Source: Weissella hellenica
GTDB taxonomy: Bacteria; Bacillota; Bacilli; Lactobacillales; Lactobacillaceae
DNA length: 64,000 nucleotides
Direction of reading: 5' to 3'
Assembly (NCBI RefSeq): GCF_005405545.1
Contig: NZ_BJEG01000013.1
Span: 1-64,000 of the forward strand
In this document: positions 44,449 through 53,849 of the stretch, one piece after another
Layout: each line of letters begins with the position of its first letter
How positions within the stretch are numbered: the first letter of the stretch is position 1
The notes under the pieces: generated by a model
Database searches by the model: none
What the model was told of the DNA's origin: nothing
The model's input: only the letters and a program-made list of their open reading frames with translations
Translations under genes and position numbers: made by a program

Positions 44449-44769
44449 ATACTCTACTCCTATCTAAGGTGACCGTATTAATCATGATTGACTAATTTAT
44501 TAATTGCCTTACTTAGGCAATTATTATTTACAATAAGACCAACAAAATAAAATAAAAATCGGTCAGTAGTAATTATTTTAGCTATATAACAAAATAGATA
44601 ATTACCCTCAAAACCAATTATTATCAATAATACCTTGTTGGTTATAAAAGTCAACTTTTTTCTAATCTTTTTATCATTTAACTTCCAAAAGCCTTACCCT
44701 ATCATGCTTAAAGTCAACCACATGAAAAAAGTACATAAAATTTATGTACTTTTTATGGTCTATATTTTT
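44449..44769 (-). promoter_or_regulatory. Long 5' leader with hairpins upstream of the permease operon
   Basis: The 321-bp gap carries a minus-strand promoter (TTGACT 44649-44654, 16-bp spacing, TATTAT 44627-44632) and hence an untranslated leader of about 170 nt. It contains TAATTAT/ATAATTA, GACC/GGTC and AATTGCCT/AGGCAATT hairpins, the last at 44503-44523. None has a clear T-run. No known riboswitch or T-box motif was recognised. The ccpA terminator fills the other end. Confidence 0.55.
44725..44755 (-). terminator. Terminator after ccpA
   Basis: Arms AAAAAGTACATAAA/TTTATGTACTTTTT separated by one base, ending in T-rich sequence on the minus strand, 15 bp after the ccpA stop. Confidence 0.85.
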
Positions 44770-45780
44770 TTATACTGATTTTTTTGTTGAATCACGTTCA
44801 ATATAACCATGTGGCAAAACAATATTATTAATTGCTGGTTCTTCATGATTCATTAATTTTGTTAACATACGCATTGCTACCGCACCAATATCATATATAG
44901 GTTGTGTAATTGATGACAATTGTGGTCGTGTTATAACTGTTACTTTTGAGTCATTACTTGTAATGATTTCAAATTCTTCAGGTACTTTCACATTAGCATC
45001 CGTCAAACCATTAACCAAACCAGCAGCCATTTCGTCATTAGCTACCACCGCAGCTGTTACTTTTGATGACTTAACTGCTTGAGATAGCTCATAACCTGAT
45101 TGGTAATCATAGTTACCTTGGAATACCAATTGCTCATCATATGGTATATCATATGTTGCTAGCGCATCTTGATACCCTAATAAACGATGTTCTTTATTCA
45201 TAAAGTGATTTAAATCACCAGTGATAAAGGCAATGTCTTTATGACCCGCCTTTAATAAACGCGTTGTTATATCATTCATGGCTGATCGATAAGCAATATT
45301 GACTGATGGTTGCGCTTCATGATCATCAAGTAAACCTGCCAAAACCACGGGCACATCTGCTTTTTTAAATTCATCACGAATGGCATCATTAACAAAATTA
45401 CCCATAAAAATAATACCATCAACTTGCTTGCTCAAAAGATTTTCCATTACTTGTACTTCTTTGTCATTTGATTCATCTGAATTTGCCAAAATAATTTGAT
45501 AATGGTACATTGCTGCAACATCATCAATTCCACGGGCTAATTCAGCAAAATAATGATTCGTCACATCTGGTATAACAACACCGATGGTCGTTGTACGACG
45601 TGATGCCAAACCACGGGCAACTGCGTTTGGACGGTATCCCAACCGATCAATAACAGCTTTAACTTTATCTTTCGTTTCTGACTTAACATTCGCATTACCA
45701 TTAACTACTCGTGAAACGGTAGCCATCGATACCCTTGCTTCACGTGCAACATCATAAATTGTAACTGTTTGTTTATCCAT
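44770..45780 (-). CDS. ccpA: Catabolite control protein A
   Basis: CcpA is the LacI-family regulator of carbon catabolite control, activated by HPr phosphorylated at Ser46. The 336 residues begin with the HTH TIYDVAREARVSMATVSRVV and the hinge YRPNAVARGLASRRTTTIGVV, followed by the periplasmic-binding-like domain. AAGGAG precedes the ATG. Its divergence from pepQ is the classic arrangement in lactic acid bacteria, and a cre-like site lies upstream, consistent with autoregulation. Confidence 0.93.
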   Translation of the reverse strand: MDKQTVTIYDVAREARVSMATVSRVVNGNANVKSETKDKVKAVIDRLGYRPNAVARGLASRRTTTIGVVIPDVTNHYFAELARGIDDVAAMYHYQIILANSDESNDKEVQVMENLLSKQVDGIIFMGNFVNDAIRDEFKKADVPVVLAGLLDDHEAQPSVNIAYRSAMNDITTRLLKAGHKDIAFITGDLNHFMNKEHRLLGYQDALATYDIPYDEQLVFQGNYDYQSGYELSQAVKSSKVTAAVVANDEMAAGLVNGLTDANVKVPEEFEIITSNDSKVTVITRPQLSSITQPIYDIGAVAMRMLTKLMNHEEPAINNIVLPHGYIERDSTKKSV

Positions 45781-45873
45781 TACTATTCTCCTTATCTTAT
45801 CAATACAAATATGTATTCAAGTTTCGTTACTAAATCAAGTTACTCTAGTATATAGTAAGAACTTACGTGCATT

Positions 45874-45888
45874 ATGAAACCGCTCTCA
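45874..45888. promoter_or_regulatory. cre-like site upstream of ccpA
   Basis: ATGAAACCGCTCTCA matches the cre consensus WTGNAARCGNWWWCA at 13 of 15 positions. It lies 94 bp upstream of ccpA, between ccpA and pepQ. Confidence 0.65.
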
Positions 45889-45945
45889 AAGTGATTGTAA
45901 CATGTTTTCACTGTTTTTTTCATCATTTAATAATAATTTCACACA

Positions 45946-46014
45946 ATGATTAATTGTACCATAACTTTTCTGGATGGATAGGCAATTTTTAAAAATGAGC
46001 GTACAATTAATCAT
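45946..46014. repeat. 14-bp perfect inverted repeat in the ccpA-pepQ interval
   Basis: Arms ATGATTAATTGTAC (45946-45959) and GTACAATTAATCAT (46001-46014) are exact reverse complements 41 bp apart. The right arm abuts a TATAAT box (46014-46019) 21 bp before pepQ. It may be a paired operator or a stem in RNA; no T-run follows. Confidence 0.7.
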
Positions 46015-46039
46015 ATAATTATTAAAGGAGAATTTTTTA

Positions 46040-47140
46040 ATGACTGATAAACTCATGTCAATTCAAAATTGGCTTAATGAACAACAACTTGATGTTGCCT
46101 ACTTCTCAGATTTCCATTCAATTGACTACCTAACTGGTTTTAATTCTGATCCAATTGAACGTGTCTTGGCACTGTTTGTTTTCCCAGAAGACGAACCATT
46201 TATTTTTGCACCTGCCTTAGAAGTGGAAGCAGTAAAGAACTCTGGCTGGCAATATCCTGTGTATGGTTACCAAGACCAAGAAAATCCTTGGAATTTAATC
46301 AGCGAGCATCTTCACACCCGTACAAAGCATACTGAAAAGTGGGCTGTTGAAAAAGACCAATTAACGTTAAACCGCGCTTCATTTATTCAAACAGCAGTAC
46401 CAGAAGCAAAGTTTATTGGTAACTTATCACCTTTGATGACAGAAATGCATCTTATTAAGACTCCTGATGAAATTGTTAAATTACACAAAGCTGGGCTTGA
46501 TGCTGACCGTGCCTTTGAATTTGGTTTTGCTGCCCTTCAAGCAGGTGTTTCTGAACTACAAGTCATGGCAAAGCTAGAATATGATTTGAAATCTGCTGGT
46601 GTTGCCGGCATGTCTTTTGAAACATTAGTACAATTCGGTGCACATGCTGCTGAACCTCACGGCGATACTAGCAACAATACACTAAAGTCAGGTGATCTAG
46701 CCCTATTTGATTTGGGGACAATTTACGATGGTTATGTTTCTGATGCTACGCGTACAGTTGCATTCCAATCAGCATCTGATCACCAACGTGACGTTTACAA
46801 CGTTGTCTTAGAAGCCCAATTAACTGCCCAAAATGCTGCTAAGCCTGGTATGACTGCTGGTGAATTAGATGGTATTGCTCGTGATGTTATTACTAAGGCT
46901 GGTTACAGTGACTACTTCGTACATCGTTTAGGTCACGGTATCGGATCATCTGTTCATGAGTCAATTCAGATTGCTCAAGGTAATGATCTTATTTTGCAAC
47001 CAGGTATGTCTTTCTCAATTGAACCTGGTATTTACATTCCCGGTGACCTAGGAATTCGTATCGAAGACTCTGTTATTATGACTGAAACTGGTGTTGATTC
47101 ATATACACACTCATCAAAAGAATTACGTATTATTGATTAA
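46040..47140 (+). CDS. pepQ: Xaa-Pro dipeptidase PepQ
   Basis: This M24 metallopeptidase splits dipeptides with C-terminal proline, important for growth on casein peptides. The 366 residues have an N-terminal creatinase-like domain and a pita-bread catalytic domain with the metal ligands: Asp in ALFDLGTIYDGYVSDATRT, His in VHRLGHGIG, Glu in FSIEPGIYIP and Glu in IRIEDSV. AAAGGAG lies 9 nt before the ATG. It is divergent from ccpA. Confidence 0.95.
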   Translation: MTDKLMSIQNWLNEQQLDVAYFSDFHSIDYLTGFNSDPIERVLALFVFPEDEPFIFAPALEVEAVKNSGWQYPVYGYQDQENPWNLISEHLHTRTKHTEKWAVEKDQLTLNRASFIQTAVPEAKFIGNLSPLMTEMHLIKTPDEIVKLHKAGLDADRAFEFGFAALQAGVSELQVMAKLEYDLKSAGVAGMSFETLVQFGAHAAEPHGDTSNNTLKSGDLALFDLGTIYDGYVSDATRTVAFQSASDHQRDVYNVVLEAQLTAQNAAKPGMTAGELDGIARDVITKAGYSDYFVHRLGHGIGSSVHESIQIAQGNDLILQPGMSFSIEPGIYIPGDLGIRIEDSVIMTETGVDSYTHSSKELRIID

Positions 47141-47151
47141 GCTTGTTTAAT

Positions 47152-47186
47152 AAAAGCGCTAGTCTCAATTTGAGGCTAGCGCTTTT
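47152..47186. terminator. Bidirectional terminator after pepQ
   Basis: Arms AAAAGCGCTAG/CTAGCGCTTTT with inner CTCAA/TTGAG pairing, between pepQ and the YtxH-like gene. Confidence 0.9.
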
Positions 47187-47204
47187 AATTTGAATAAAAA
47201 CCCC

Positions 47205-47765
47205 TTACTTTTCAGAAAGATCAGATAATCCTTTGACACCTGTTTGTGATAAACCAACATTAGGGTTTAAGATTTCAGATTCTGCAGATGCTTCTGCTAA
47301 TTCTTCAAAAGTTTCTGAATCTAAAGCATCATCAGTTGGTGATAAAACAATATCCTCCTCAGGAGCATCTGTCTCATCTGATTTGACTTGATTCTTTAAA
47401 TCATTAGCTTGACTCCGTAAGTCTGCAGCTTTTTCTTGTGCTGAAGCGATTAAATCATCAGCCTTTTCACGTAATTCAGTTGACTTATCTTCAGCTGAAG
47501 CTTTTAAATCGGCTACCTTTGTATCAAATGCATAGCTTTTATCTGAGACAAAATCATCAGCTTTCTCACGAACAGAAGCAACGGCATCAGTTGCTGCATA
47601 ACTATAGTCAACAACTTTATCACGTACATCTGCAACAGTATCATCAAACTTTGCTTTTAAATCAGCTTGTTGTTCAATTGTTAGCATCTTGTAGTAACCG
47701 TATCCGGCTGCTGCTACCAAACCACCAAAGATCGTTCCTGCTAAAAATCCTTTTGTTTTTGACAT
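47205..47765 (-). CDS. YtxH-like envelope/stress protein
   Basis: This 186-aa protein has an N-terminal glycine-rich membrane segment (KGFLAGTIFGGLVAAAGYGYY), then a long Ala/Asp/Lys-rich helical stretch with repeated ADDFVSDK/ADDLIASAQEKAADL-type heptads (about 30-130), and an acidic tail. This is the pattern of YtxH-type general stress proteins. AGGAGG precedes the ATG. It follows the DUF948 gene by 24 bp, a pair often found beside pepQ/ccpA. Function unknown. Confidence 0.8.
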   Translation of the reverse strand: MSKTKGFLAGTIFGGLVAAAGYGYYKMLTIEQQADLKAKFDDTVADVRDKVVDYSYAATDAVASVREKADDFVSDKSYAFDTKVADLKASAEDKSTELREKADDLIASAQEKAADLRSQANDLKNQVKSDETDAPEEDIVLSPTDDALDSETFEELAEASAESEILNPNVGLSQTGVKGLSDLSEK

Positions 47766-47789
47766 AATATGATCCTCCTATTTTATCAA

Positions 47790-48188
47790 CTATTCTGCTG
47801 TTTTATTTGCTTTTCTATTTTTCTTATGATTCTTACGTGCTGTATTAGCTGCAAATACAGCTGATGCTACCTTTGTCGTATTCAAGCTTGCTGAACCCTT
47901 AACCTTACTAGTTAAATTAGACGTCGCTGCATTTAAATCAGATACTGACGTACCTAAATCAGCAATTGCTTGGAAGGCTGGATCAATTGTCGCAACTTTA
48001 CCATTAACATCGCTTAGTAACGTGTCAACATTTGCTAATATATCATTAGCCCCGCGAGCAATTACATCAACATCCTTTGTTAACACACCCAAAGTTTGCG
48101 TCAATTTAACTAAAAACAATCCAATAAATAGAACCAACAACAATACCGCAACGGCTAAAATTATTAGTGCAATTTGTCCACCTGACAT
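47790..48188 (-). CDS. DUF948 domain protein
   Basis: This 132-aa protein has a single N-terminal membrane helix (about 5-27) and a predicted helical domain (LTQTLGVLTKDVDVIARGAN, then a Val/Asp/Ala-rich coiled segment), ending in a Lys/Arg/Asn-rich tail. The family is of unknown function but is commonly paired with YtxH-like proteins. AGGAGGG precedes the ATG, and a good promoter lies at 48224-48252. Confidence 0.85.
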   Translation of the reverse strand: MSGGQIALIILAVAVLLLVLFIGLFLVKLTQTLGVLTKDVDVIARGANDILANVDTLLSDVNGKVATIDPAFQAIADLGTSVSDLNAATSNLTSKVKGSASLNTTKVASAVFAANTARKNHKKNRKANKTAE

Positions 48189-48223
48189 GTATTCATTCCC
48201 TCCTAGTTCTCTGTATAATTTTT

Positions 48224-48252
48224 ATTTTACCGTGTTACATCACAACTGGCAA
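48224..48252 (-). promoter_or_regulatory. Promoter of the DUF948-YtxH operon
   Basis: Minus-strand TTGCCA (48247-48252) and TAAAAT (48224-48229) are separated by 17 bp, about 35 bp before the start codon. Confidence 0.65.
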
Positions 48253-48303
48253 TTATCATATTTTAATTAGTGACTCTATTATATACAACTGTCGTTAAAA
48301 GAT

Positions 48304-50121
48304 TTATTTATCTAATGATAATTCATCAACTATCGCTTCGAATTCATTTAGGCGTTCCTCAAACACTGCAAAAGTTTCTCGCAAGTAATCTGGTTTGGTC
48401 ATATCAACACCTGCTTTTTTCATCACATCAATTGGAAAGGCTGATGAGCCTGTTTTTAGGTAATCTTTGTAGTCATTAACAGCCTGATCACCTTCATGTA
48501 AAATTTTATCTGCTAATGCAGTAGCCGCTGCAAATCCTGTACTATATTGGAACACATAATAATTATAATAGAAATGTGGGATGCGTTCCCATTCATGTGC
48601 AATTTCTTCATCAGCAGTTAGCGTTGTACCATAATAATGCTTATTCAATTCACCATAGGCTTCGTTCAAAATGTCTGCTGTTAATGGTGTGCCTTGGGCA
48701 TCAGTTTCATGCATCCATTGCTCAAATTCAGCAAATTGCGTCTGACGGAACAACGTACCTTTAACCCCATCTAAGTATTGATTTAATATATAGGCCTTTA
48801 ACTTTTTATCATCTACCGTCCGTAATAAATAATCAGTTAATAAGTTTTCATTGGTCGTCGATGCAATTTCAGCTAAGAAAATTGGATAATCCCCATATTG
48901 ATAAGGTTGATTTTCTCGTGTTAAATATGAATGGACCGAATGCCCCATCTCATGGACTAACGTACTTAAATTATTAAGATTATCGACCCAGTTTAACAAA
49001 ATGTATGGGTTTGTATCATAAGCACCACCCGAATAGGCACCAGAACGCTTACCTTTATTTTCAATGACATCAATCCAACGATTATCAAATGCTTTTTGCA
49101 CAACATCAAGGTAATCTTGACCTAATGGTGCCAAGGCCTTTAATGCTTCTGCTTGCGCACTAGGATAATCAATATCATAATCCGGTTCACCAAGGATTGG
49201 TGTATATAAGTCATATGAATGTAGTTCTGAAAGCCCTAATAAACGTTTACGCAAAGCCATGTAACGGTGTAACAATGGCAAGGCCTTATTTACTTCTTCA
49301 ACCAACGTATCATACACAACCTCTGGCACATTATTAGCTGCTAAAGCTGCTTGTCTAGCCGAATCATAATGATGAACGGTTGCTAAATAATTGTGGCCTT
49401 TAACGTGGTTCCCAATTAAAGAGGCAAAAGTATTATCTAAAGCCATATATGAGGCATAAAAGGTCTTAAAAGCATTTTTTCTAACTTCAGGTTTAACCGA
49501 TTCCAGTAACCGTGCATACACGCCATCTGATAAAGTTTCTAATTCACCTTCGTCATTTTCTACAGCATCAAAAGTAATATCGGCATTATCTAACATGCCA
49601 AATGTTCGCTCAGATGCACCAAAGATATCTCCAGCTGCTGCCAAAAGTTTTTCTTGATCCTCTGATAAAACATGTCCCTTTTGCGTTAGAATATCTTCAA
49701 AATAGTGCGTATATTCTTGCAAACGAATTTCTTGTGAAAAATAGTCTGCTAACTTATCTTTTGAAAGTGATAATACAGCTGGATCAAAAAAAGAAATTGC
49801 AGCTGATACCTTAGCTGCTAATGACTCTGCTTTATTACTTAATCCTTGGTAAAGTCCATTTGCTGTATCTTGATCTGATTTCATAGATGCATAAACATAC
49901 AGCGTTTCCAAATCACGCATAAGACCTAAACCATATTGTAATGCGTTATAAAGGTCTTTACCTGAATTGACTGCCGTTTGGGCAAAAAAATCAGCATTTA
50001 CTAGTCGTTCATTTAATTCATCGTACGCAGTTTGCCAATCAGTATCACTTGCAAAAATTTTCGTTAAATCCCAAGTCGCTGATTCTGGTAACTCATTACG
50101 TAAAGGTAATTCTTTTGCCAT
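48304..50121 (-). CDS. pepF: Oligoendopeptidase F
   Basis: PepF is a cytoplasmic M3 zinc metallopeptidase that cuts peptides of about 7-17 residues. The 605 residues carry the HExxH motif in TLVHEMGHSVHSYL (near 390) with the downstream Glu in IFLAEIASTTNE. The second of two adjacent ATGs (50121) was chosen because GAGGG is only 3 nt from the first. It follows coiA, the order known in several lactic acid bacteria and streptococci. Confidence 0.96.
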   Translation of the reverse strand: MAKELPLRNELPESATWDLTKIFASDTDWQTAYDELNERLVNADFFAQTAVNSGKDLYNALQYGLGLMRDLETLYVYASMKSDQDTANGLYQGLSNKAESLAAKVSAAISFFDPAVLSLSKDKLADYFSQEIRLQEYTHYFEDILTQKGHVLSEDQEKLLAAAGDIFGASERTFGMLDNADITFDAVENDEGELETLSDGVYARLLESVKPEVRKNAFKTFYASYMALDNTFASLIGNHVKGHNYLATVHHYDSARQAALAANNVPEVVYDTLVEEVNKALPLLHRYMALRKRLLGLSELHSYDLYTPILGEPDYDIDYPSAQAEALKALAPLGQDYLDVVQKAFDNRWIDVIENKGKRSGAYSGGAYDTNPYILLNWVDNLNNLSTLVHEMGHSVHSYLTRENQPYQYGDYPIFLAEIASTTNENLLTDYLLRTVDDKKLKAYILNQYLDGVKGTLFRQTQFAEFEQWMHETDAQGTPLTADILNEAYGELNKHYYGTTLTADEEIAHEWERIPHFYYNYYVFQYSTGFAAATALADKILHEGDQAVNDYKDYLKTGSSAFPIDVMKKAGVDMTKPDYLRETFAVFEERLNEFEAIVDELSLDK

Positions 50122-50179
50122 CATTTTCCCTCATTTCAGTCTAATATATTGTTCATTTTACCATATTTCTAGTATATCA

Positions 50180-51214
50180 TCAGCGAAAATTAGTAGTATC
50201 TATTTTTAATAGTACTTGTAATTTTTCTTGATACGTATTAAACCATTTTAATGTTCTAGCTAACACAATTGTATCACCTGTCCGCTTTATTAACCCGCGC
50301 GACATCAAATCATCTAATAAATAATTTAGCCACAACTTTTGAACTTTTTTTACTGATATGCACTCAAATCGTTGCCATGGAAACTCTGTCATAATCTTCA
50401 ATAATTGCAACATTGTTCTTGGCTGTTTTTCTAATGTAAGCAACACCCGTACAATAACCTGCCACTGTGCGACTTTCAGCCCACCTGGCAATGGGTATTG
50501 GGGATGACATTCCCATGGTATGCCAATAACTAATCGTTTGATTTTGTATAGTTCATTTTGAATAGACCAAATTTCAGGCTTCGCTTGTATAACTGCTTGT
50601 TGTAGTTTCAGCAATTGTTGTGGTTGATTATCTACCAGTTGACGGTTTAACACCCTTGATTTACCATCAAGCTGCCACCACGCTTGCCAGAAAAGCCCTC
50701 TCGTTAGTTGCCAAAAAGCAACTTGTAGTTGTTGCTGGTAAATTACAGTAAACTTAGCAAACGTTCTAGCTTGTAGCCGTTTACGTTGATAATTTTCGCC
50801 CAAAATCCAAATCACTTTATAGTTTAATTGTCGATAACCACTTGTTCGTGCCTGTACCTTTTCTAGGGAAATTGGTGCACATTGAAATTCAATAACAAAC
50901 CAATTCATCCCCTTCCTAACTATTAAATCAGGTCGTTGCTTAATTTGGCTAAGCCATGGTTCTAATCTAACTTCATCATATTTTTGTATAAACAGTGCAA
51001 ACAATGCCAATTTCCCTTGTAAATGGTTTACTGTTTCTCCTTCTGCGCTAACATCACAATTACTTTCATTAATGTGTGCAAAATGAGGTATATTAATGTT
51101 ACCTTTTTTTAACTGTACCCGTGCTTTACATCCTGGACAATAATATATTTCACTATTATTAGCTTGCGTTGCCTGGATTAATTGATCATTTTCTATTATT
51201 TTAGCAATTAACAT
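50180..51214 (-). CDS. coiA: Competence protein CoiA
   Basis: CoiA is required for DNA transformation in streptococci and is found across lactic acid bacteria. The 344-aa protein has a Cys-rich N-terminal segment (YYCPGCKARVQLKKG, then IPHFAH) and a nuclease-like core (RPDLIVRKGMNWFVIEFQCA, with conserved Asp, Glu and Gln), then a variable helical C-terminus. GGAGGAG precedes the ATG. It sits between mecA and pepF. Whether the organism is transformable cannot be told. Confidence 0.92.
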   Translation of the reverse strand: MLIAKIIENDQLIQATQANNSEIYYCPGCKARVQLKKGNINIPHFAHINESNCDVSAEGETVNHLQGKLALFALFIQKYDEVRLEPWLSQIKQRPDLIVRKGMNWFVIEFQCAPISLEKVQARTSGYRQLNYKVIWILGENYQRKRLQARTFAKFTVIYQQQLQVAFWQLTRGLFWQAWWQLDGKSRVLNRQLVDNQPQQLLKLQQAVIQAKPEIWSIQNELYKIKRLVIGIPWECHPQYPLPGGLKVAQWQVIVRVLLTLEKQPRTMLQLLKIMTEFPWQRFECISVKKVQKLWLNYLLDDLMSRGLIKRTGDTIVLARTLKWFNTYQEKLQVLLKIDTTNFR

Positions 51215-51299
51215 CTGTCACTCCTCCATATAATAAGGAAAGTTTACATGGGATTATGTCCAAAAGTATTTTCTAAAATTTATTTAAATTAGATAAGAT

Positions 51300-51344
51300 A
51301 AAAAACTCGCAACACCAACATCATGTCAGCATTACGAGATTTTT
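51300..51344 (-). terminator. Terminator after mecA
   Basis: Minus-strand arms CTCGTAA/TTGCGAG (imperfect) with further pairing and a T6 run, between mecA and coiA. Confidence 0.65.
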
Positions 51345-51355
51345 CATAAATTTTA

Positions 51356-52114
51356 CTAGCCAAAATAAGTTGCAACACTCATTATCGCATCATTTTTAAA
51401 AATTAATTGACCGTGCTCAATTAAAACATCGGGTGAAATATCAGGTATTTGTGCAAACTCATAAGCAATTGCTTTTAAATCTGCCATTGTATAATTATAT
51501 TCTAAAGACTCACGATCAATCTTGATAACATAGAAGAATTTTTCTTGATATTTGACTAACTGACTACCAAATACAAATTGTTGTTTTGCCATATTCAATG
51601 AAAATTGGATAACATTTTCAAAATTATTAAATTGCAAAACTAAATTTTGATCTAGTGTTATATCAGAAAAGCCCACTGAATCAACCAGATTCTGTCTTTG
51701 TGTCGTTTTAATTTTTTGTGCTTCTTCATTTGTTAATTTTTGCGTACTACGTGGTTTAGAATCATCATTATCAAGCAATGCGTCTAAAACATCATCAGAT
51801 ACATCATCTTCAGCATCGCTTATATCACGTTTCCCCAACACTGAATTAAGCATACCTTCCATAACAGACTTATCGTCAATATTTTTAGAAATGAATAATT
51901 CTAATCCATTTTTATTAGGTAAAACTTGGAAAGTCACTGCTTCGTTATTTTCAAAATCACCCTCAATATCAATTTCTTCTAAAATGCTATAAAAGAATTC
52001 CTCAATTTTATCTTGGTTGCCCAACAAATCAACAATCGAAATATTCCGCTCTGCTAAATCATCATTGGTGACCACAACTCGGATTGTATCATCATTTATT
52101 CGTTCCATTTCCAT
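51356..52114 (-). CDS. mecA: Adaptor protein MecA
   Basis: MecA hands substrates such as Spx or ComX/ComK to the ClpCP protease. The 252 residues start MEMERINDDTIRVVVTNDDL and show the N-terminal substrate domain, an acidic linker (about 105-135), and the C-terminal Clp-binding domain (FNNFENVIQFSLN). AAGGGG lies 9 nt before the ATG at 52114; an in-frame GTG three codons upstream overlaps that site. It is located between spx and coiA, so its likely substrates are encoded next door. Confidence 0.93.
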   Translation of the reverse strand: MEMERINDDTIRVVVTNDDLAERNISIVDLLGNQDKIEEFFYSILEEIDIEGDFENNEAVTFQVLPNKNGLELFISKNIDDKSVMEGMLNSVLGKRDISDAEDDVSDDVLDALLDNDDSKPRSTQKLTNEEAQKIKTTQRQNLVDSVGFSDITLDQNLVLQFNNFENVIQFSLNMAKQQFVFGSQLVKYQEKFFYVIKIDRESLEYNYTMADLKAIAYEFAQIPDISPDVLIEHGQLIFKNDAIMSVATYFG

Positions 52115-52204
52115 AATGGGCACCCCTTTCTTCTCACTAAGATGAGAACACTTTTCAATAAGACATTATACCAAATTATCTGTCTTTTAGATGCATACAT
52201 TAGA

Positions 52205-52237
52205 AAAAAAGTTGATGCTTTTCATGACATCAACTTT
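52205..52237 (-). terminator. Terminator after spx
   Basis: Arms AAAGTTGATG/CATCAACTTT with a 10-nt loop and a minus-strand T7 run. Confidence 0.9.
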
Positions 52238-52275
52238 ATGCTAAATTATTTTCGAATATTATAAATATATTACTA

Positions 52276-52674
52276 CTACAAATCAACTAAAGCCGTAACG
52301 CGTGCCAATTCTTCTTGGCGCATTTCATGTGGCAAGAAACGACGAATTTCATCTTCATTATAACCAACTTGCATTCGTTTCTCGTCCATAATCAATGGTC
52401 GTTTTAATAATGCAGGTTCTTCATGTAATAGATCGATTAACATACTTAGCGACATATCATCCAATTTAACGTCTAATTTCGTAAACAATTTTGAGCGTGT
52501 TGAAATAATTTCTTCTGTTCCGTCTTCAGTCATTCGTAAAATATTTTTAATCTCATCTCGTGTTAATGGCTCTTTGAATATGTTTCGTTCTTGATAAGAA
52601 ATTCCATTTTCTTTTAGCCAGGCACGGGCCTTTCGGCATGAGGTACAACTAGGTGATGTATATAACGTTACCAT
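52276..52674 (-). CDS. spx: Transcriptional regulator Spx
   Basis: Spx binds the RNA polymerase alpha C-terminal domain and redirects transcription under thiol and oxidative stress. The 132 residues have the redox CxxC (Cys10, Cys13 in [12 protein letters not shown]), the [20 protein letters not shown] segment, and the arsenate-reductase-like fold. GGAGG precedes the ATG. The length and C-terminus are typical. Its neighbour mecA is a known control factor for Spx-type proteins. Confidence 0.95.
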   Translation of the reverse strand: MVTLYTSPSCTSCRKARAWLKENGISYQERNIFKEPLTRDEIKNILRMTEDGTEEIISTRSKLFTKLDVKLDDMSLSMLIDLLHEEPALLKRPLIMDEKRMQVGYNEDEIRRFLPHEMRQEELARVTALVDL

Positions 52675-52809
52675 AATGGCCTCCTCTCGGCACTACAATG
52701 ATTCGACTATTCTTTATAGACTCCATTATAACGGTATTGTGTCAAACATGTAACCCTTTTTTGTTAAATTCCTGTAATAAATTAAAAAAATCTCATTATA
52801 AAACCGAAC

Positions 52810-53817
52810 TTACTCCTGATTCATAGCGTAGTCTACCAACTGATTTAACTGTTCATTTAAATTTTGGATTTTTTGTTCAAGTACTTCTATTTTTTTATGA
52901 TTGTTTCTTTGGTCAAGAGTAACTGCTGTCGTAATGGCAATCAAATGTTGTTGTACTTGCTGTAGCTGCTTAACATTTTCTGCATTTTCGGTTGCTTGCA
53001 AAGAACCATTTTTTTTATGTCTATAACCTTCTTGTTTTTGACCAAACAATGTAAGCGTTAAAATAAATTGGTTCTGCCACGAAGCCAATACAGTATAAAA
53101 ATCAATACTAATTTGGTCAATTAAATTTTGATTATTTGATTTTAGTGTCTGAATTTGAATTGATTGATCCGCAATAATACGACTTGTTAAATACAAATTT
53201 TTAATTCGCGCTAGCAATAATTGCTTAAATTGATCTAGGTGTTGAATTTGCGTAACTTCCGTTACCTTAATAGCAGTTGGTAATTCCCTTTTTTCAATAT
53301 CTGTCAATTTCATAGCCGCACCAGCCTGATAGATACTTATTCTTTTAGAAAATAATTCATTTTTTTGATATACACTATTCAACCAATTATTTTCATTAAT
53401 TAATTCCTGTTGGCATGCATCTAACTGATTAACAATTTCTGAAACATCTGCACCTATCTGTTGATACCGCGCTATTAATGCATCAACCGTCGTCTGCATA
53501 TTATTAAAAACATGAGCCAAAAAGCTTTGTTGAATTGGCATTAATTGATTAGAATCAACCTGGTCTAGCACTGGTTTAAGCGTATTTAACGCATCACTAA
53601 TCCCATATCGAATATCCTTTGTATGACTAGCCATTAGAATTTTTTGATAGAAATCCAACAAATTTTTTTGGGTTGCTACCCCATATATCAAGATCGATTT
53701 ATTATCATTTGCGTCTAAACTCTGTGCTAATTGTAACGCTTTAACTCGTTCTTTTGGGGTTAATTTTTTATAATTAGTAACCTCATCACTAATTGGTAAG
53801 GTATGTTTGTCCAACAT
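52810..53817 (-). CDS. TelA/KlaA toxic anion resistance family protein
   Basis: This 335-aa helical protein matches TelA in spacing and motifs: LAQSLDANDNKSILIYGVAT, then ISIYQAGAAMKL and the region QTLKSNNQNLIDQISID to SWQNQFILTLTL. Relatives are tied to tellurite resistance and cell-envelope stress, but their mechanism is unknown. It ends in a long coiled coil (about 280-325). The ATG at 53817 follows GGGGG; an in-frame GTG five codons up overlaps that site. It follows a PsiE-like gene by 32 bp. Confidence 0.78.
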   Translation of the reverse strand: MLDKHTLPISDEVTNYKKLTPKERVKALQLAQSLDANDNKSILIYGVATQKNLLDFYQKILMASHTKDIRYGISDALNTLKPVLDQVDSNQLMPIQQSFLAHVFNNMQTTVDALIARYQQIGADVSEIVNQLDACQQELINENNWLNSVYQKNELFSKRISIYQAGAAMKLTDIEKRELPTAIKVTEVTQIQHLDQFKQLLLARIKNLYLTSRIIADQSIQIQTLKSNNQNLIDQISIDFYTVLASWQNQFILTLTLFGQKQEGYRHKKNGSLQATENAENVKQLQQVQQHLIAITTAVTLDQRNNHKKIEVLEQKIQNLNEQLNQLVDYAMNQE

Positions 53818-53849
53818 GTTTTGCCCCCACACCTGATATTATTTAATTA

